Source: Cyanobium sp. Cruz-8D1
Lineage (GTDB): Bacteria > Cyanobacteriota > Cyanobacteriia > PCC-6307 > Cyanobiaceae
Length of the DNA stretch: 64,000 nucleotides
Assembly: GCF_024345975.1 (NCBI RefSeq)
Contig: NZ_JAGQCD010000016.1
Location: 1-64,000, forward strand
Direction: 5' to 3'
Part shown: positions 62,183 to 64,000 of the stretch, one piece after another
How the letters are laid out: every line of letters begins with the position of its first letter
How positions within the stretch are numbered: the first letter of the stretch is position 1
The notes under the pieces: generated by a model
Told to the model about the DNA's origin: nothing
What the model saw: the letters and a program-made list of their open reading frames with translations, nothing else
Databases searched by the model: none
Made by a program: the position numbers and the translations under genes

Positions 62183-63130
62183 TCACCCTAAACCGCCCAT
62201 GGCCGCCGCCACCGCCCGCTGAAGCACATCCGCCTCCGAAGCCGCTTCGGTGGCCGGATCCGTCAGCCAGAGCGGCTGGTGCTGGCCCCGGAACCAGGTG
62301 CGCTGGCGTTTGGCGTATTGCCGGGTGCGCCGTTCCGTCAGGGCGATGGCCGCATCCCGGTTCAGCTCGCCCCGCAGCAGCCGGGCGGCTTCGCCATAGC
62401 CGATCGTCTCCAGCAGCGGGCAGTCGGCGCCGAAGCGATCGATCAGCTGGGCCGTTTCCTGCACCAGCCCGCCGCCGTAGAGGGCGGCCGTGCGGCGCCC
62501 GATGCGCTGGGCCAGGTCGTCCGGATCCAGGCCCAGCTCCAGCACCCGCCAGGGGGGAGGGCACTGGCTCTGCTGGGCCGACAGGGGCCGCCCGGTGGCA
62601 TAGAGCACCTCCAGGGCCCGGATGGTGCGCACCGCGTCGGCCGGGGCGATCCGCCCTGCGGCCCGTGGATCGCTCTGTAGCAGCAACCGGTGGCAGACGG
62701 CCTGGCCCAGGGCGGTGAACTGGGCCCGCAGGGCCGGCTGGGGCGGCACCGCCGGTGGCTGCAGGCCCGCCAGCAGGGCCTTCAGATACAGCCCACTGCC
62801 CCCCACCAGAAGGGCCACGCCCCGGCGCCGGTGTTCCGCCGCGATGGCGGCGCCCGCCAGGGCCGTGAACTCCTGCAGGGTGAGCGGCTGGTCGGGGTCG
62901 CTCAGATCCAGCAGTTCGTGGCGCACCCGGGCCCGTTGCTCGGGGGTGGGCTTGGCGGTGCCCACGTTCATGTGGCGGTACATCTGGCGGGAGTCCACCG
63001 ACAGCACGGCCAGATCGAGGGCCTCAGCCAGCTCGATCGCCAGGGCGGTCTTGCCGCTGGCCGTCGGGCCGAGCAGGGCGATCACCAGGGGCAGATCGGC
63101 ACCGGTTTCGGCTCCAGGGGGGGACGCCAC
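62183..63130 (-). CDS. miaA: tRNA dimethylallyltransferase
   Basis: A 315-residue transferase for i6A37 in tRNAs reading UNN codons. [20 protein letters not shown] is the P-loop, [20 protein letters not shown] and [20 protein letters not shown] follow, [15 protein letters not shown] the next block, and [11 protein letters not shown] and [16 protein letters not shown] the tRNA-binding end. It starts with GTG, is divergent from gyrB and precedes infC. Confidence 0.95.
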   Translation of the reverse strand: MASPPGAETGADLPLVIALLGPTASGKTALAIELAEALDLAVLSVDSRQMYRHMNVGTAKPTPEQRARVRHELLDLSDPDQPLTLQEFTALAGAAIAAEHRRRGVALLVGGSGLYLKALLAGLQPPAVPPQPALRAQFTALGQAVCHRLLLQSDPRAAGRIAPADAVRTIRALEVLYATGRPLSAQQSQCPPPWRVLELGLDPDDLAQRIGRRTAALYGGGLVQETAQLIDRFGADCPLLETIGYGEAARLLRGELNRDAAIALTERRTRQYAKRQRTWFRGQHQPLWLTDPATEAASEADVLQRAVAAAMGGLG

Positions 63131-63380
63131 GGGGGTCGGGAGCGGCGGCCGCAGGCCGGGCGCGGCAGGAAAGATCGGGCCATCCTGCCGGAGGCGGGAT
63201 CGTGGGGTGATTGCACCCCTCGCACAAATCGGTTCCCAGAGGCGCCTCTGCGCCCCTCCGGGACGGCGATGGTAGATTGACCCTTGCGCAGCGTCCTTTC
63301 GGAGCCGCTTCGCCCCATTGCCGCCCCACCGCCCCTGGGATTCGCCGCCCTTGTCAGCCCCCTGGGGAGCCCCTTACTGA
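63131..63380. promoter_or_regulatory. 250-bp intergenic region between miaA and gyrB
   Basis: This region must contain both divergent promoters. A TAGATT (63272-63277) fits TANNNT on the plus strand, and gyrB follows at 63381. No hairpin or repeat of note was seen. Confidence 0.3.
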
Positions 63381-64000
63381 ATGAGCGACGCCATCAAAGT
63401 CGAAGCGGCCTACGGCGCCGAGCAGATTCAGGTGCTGGAAGGCCTGGAGCCGGTGCGCAAACGGCCGGGCATGTACATCGGCACCACCGGCCCCCGGGGT
63501 CTGCACCATCTCGTCTACGAGGTGGTCGACAACTCAGTGGACGAGGCCCTGGCCGGCCACTGCGACGCGATCGTGGTCACCCTGCACGCGGATGGCTCCG
63601 CCAGCGTCACCGATAACGGCCGCGGCATCCCCACCGACATCCACCCCCGCACCGGCCGTAGCGCCCTGGAGACGGTGCTCACCGTGCTCCACGCCGGTGG
63701 CAAGTTCGGCAGCGGCGGTTACAAGGTCTCCGGTGGTCTGCACGGCGTTGGCATCTCGGTGGTCAACGCCCTCAGCGAGTGGGTCGAGGTCACCGTCCAC
63801 CGCCAGGGCCAGGTCCACCGCCAGCGCTTCGAGCGCGGCCTGCCCATCGGCACCCTTGCCTCCGAGGACGCCCCCGATGCCGGCACTGGCACCGCGGTGC
63901 GCTTCCTCCCCGACCTGGAGATTTTCAGCGGCGGCATCGAGTTCGATTACCACACGCTCTCGGCCCGTCTGCGCGAGCTCGCCTACCTCAACGGCGGGGT
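63381..64000 (+). CDS. gyrB: DNA gyrase subunit B (5' part)
   Basis: The first 206 residues before the window ends. [20 protein letters not shown] is the GHKL start, [20 protein letters not shown] holds the catalytic Glu-Asn region, [15 protein letters not shown] the Asp-Gly motif, and [20 protein letters not shown] the Gly-rich ATP lid. GyrB powers negative supercoiling with GyrA. ATG at 63381 gives the usual start. Confidence 0.97.
   Translation, partial: MSDAIKVEAAYGAEQIQVLEGLEPVRKRPGMYIGTTGPRGLHHLVYEVVDNSVDEALAGHCDAIVVTLHADGSASVTDNGRGIPTDIHPRTGRSALETVLTVLHAGGKFGSGGYKVSGGLHGVGISVVNALSEWVEVTVHRQGQVHRQRFERGLPIGTLASEDAPDAGTGTAVRFLPDLEIFSGGIEFDYHTLSARLRELAYLNGG

Noticed and set aside
1-64000. 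CRISPR arrays, rRNA genes, transposases or inteins
   Set aside because: No regularly spaced repeats, no rRNA motifs and no DDE/HUH transposase frames were seen; SecA and DnaX insertions are family-typical, not inteins.

Overview
The window is a stretch of GC-rich cyanobacterial chromosome. Markers for this are photosystem II genes (psbZ, a Psb34-like small protein, Ycf37), the sulfolipid pair sqdB-sqdX, a DUF561/Ycf23 protein, a four-ACT-domain aspartate kinase and a SecA with the cyanobacterial/plastid insertion. High GC and several gene neighbourhoods point to the alpha-cyanobacterial Synechococcus/Cyanobium group; this is an inference from content, not a database match.

Positions 1 to about 9170 are one end of an integrated mobile element. 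It ends at an intact tRNA-Gly(CCC) gene (9170-9240, minus strand) with a tyrosine recombinase beside the tRNA 3' end. Leftward come a minus-strand pair that looks like an ADP-ribosyltransferase-fold toxin/effector with a small partner, then a replication and recombination block read mostly on the plus strand: an excisionase-like HTH protein, a KilA-N protein, a small membrane protein, an ssDNA-binding protein (DUF2815 type), a ribbon-helix-helix protein, an unknown protein, an HTH protein, a VRR-NUC nuclease, a DEAD/DEAH helicase, an embedded VapBC-type toxin-antitoxin pair, and the first codons of what is probably a primase. The left boundary lies outside the window. Four divergent or tandem promoters in this block share a TA-R-G-M-T -10 box, and three carry a GCTAGC palindrome.

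From 9240 to 64000 the sequence is compact core genome. Groups are: cobalamin (cbiD, cobH); purine (guaA); cell wall (PBP2/mrdA, SpoIID-like); sulfolipid (sqdB-sqdX); thiamine (thiG); ribosome and translation (rpmI-rplT, infC, tilS, miaA, tRNA-Gly GCC); proteostasis (tig-clpP-clpX); the aspartate pathway (asd-dapA-rnj, and separately lysC); replication and repair (dnaX, holA, uvrB, mutS, gyrB); riboflavin (ribH) joined to dTDP-sugar genes (rfbA-rfbC); secretion (secA); cysteine (cysE). Spacing is very tight, with many ATGA/TGATG couplings and several convergent overlaps, two of which share a palindromic stop tetranucleotide.

Accessory or decaying features inside the core part are a low-GC glycosyltransferase (25304-26227), a collapsed PQQ-type sugar dehydrogenase pseudogene (about 42395-42905), a PIN gene joined to an out-of-frame Phd-like antitoxin segment beside a TGTACA-N3-TGTACA operator (47605-48315), a second VapBC pair (58943-59617), a possible psbZ vestige upstream of ribH, and an MBL/receiver-like/GAF fusion protein. 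No rRNA, CRISPR array or transposase was seen.
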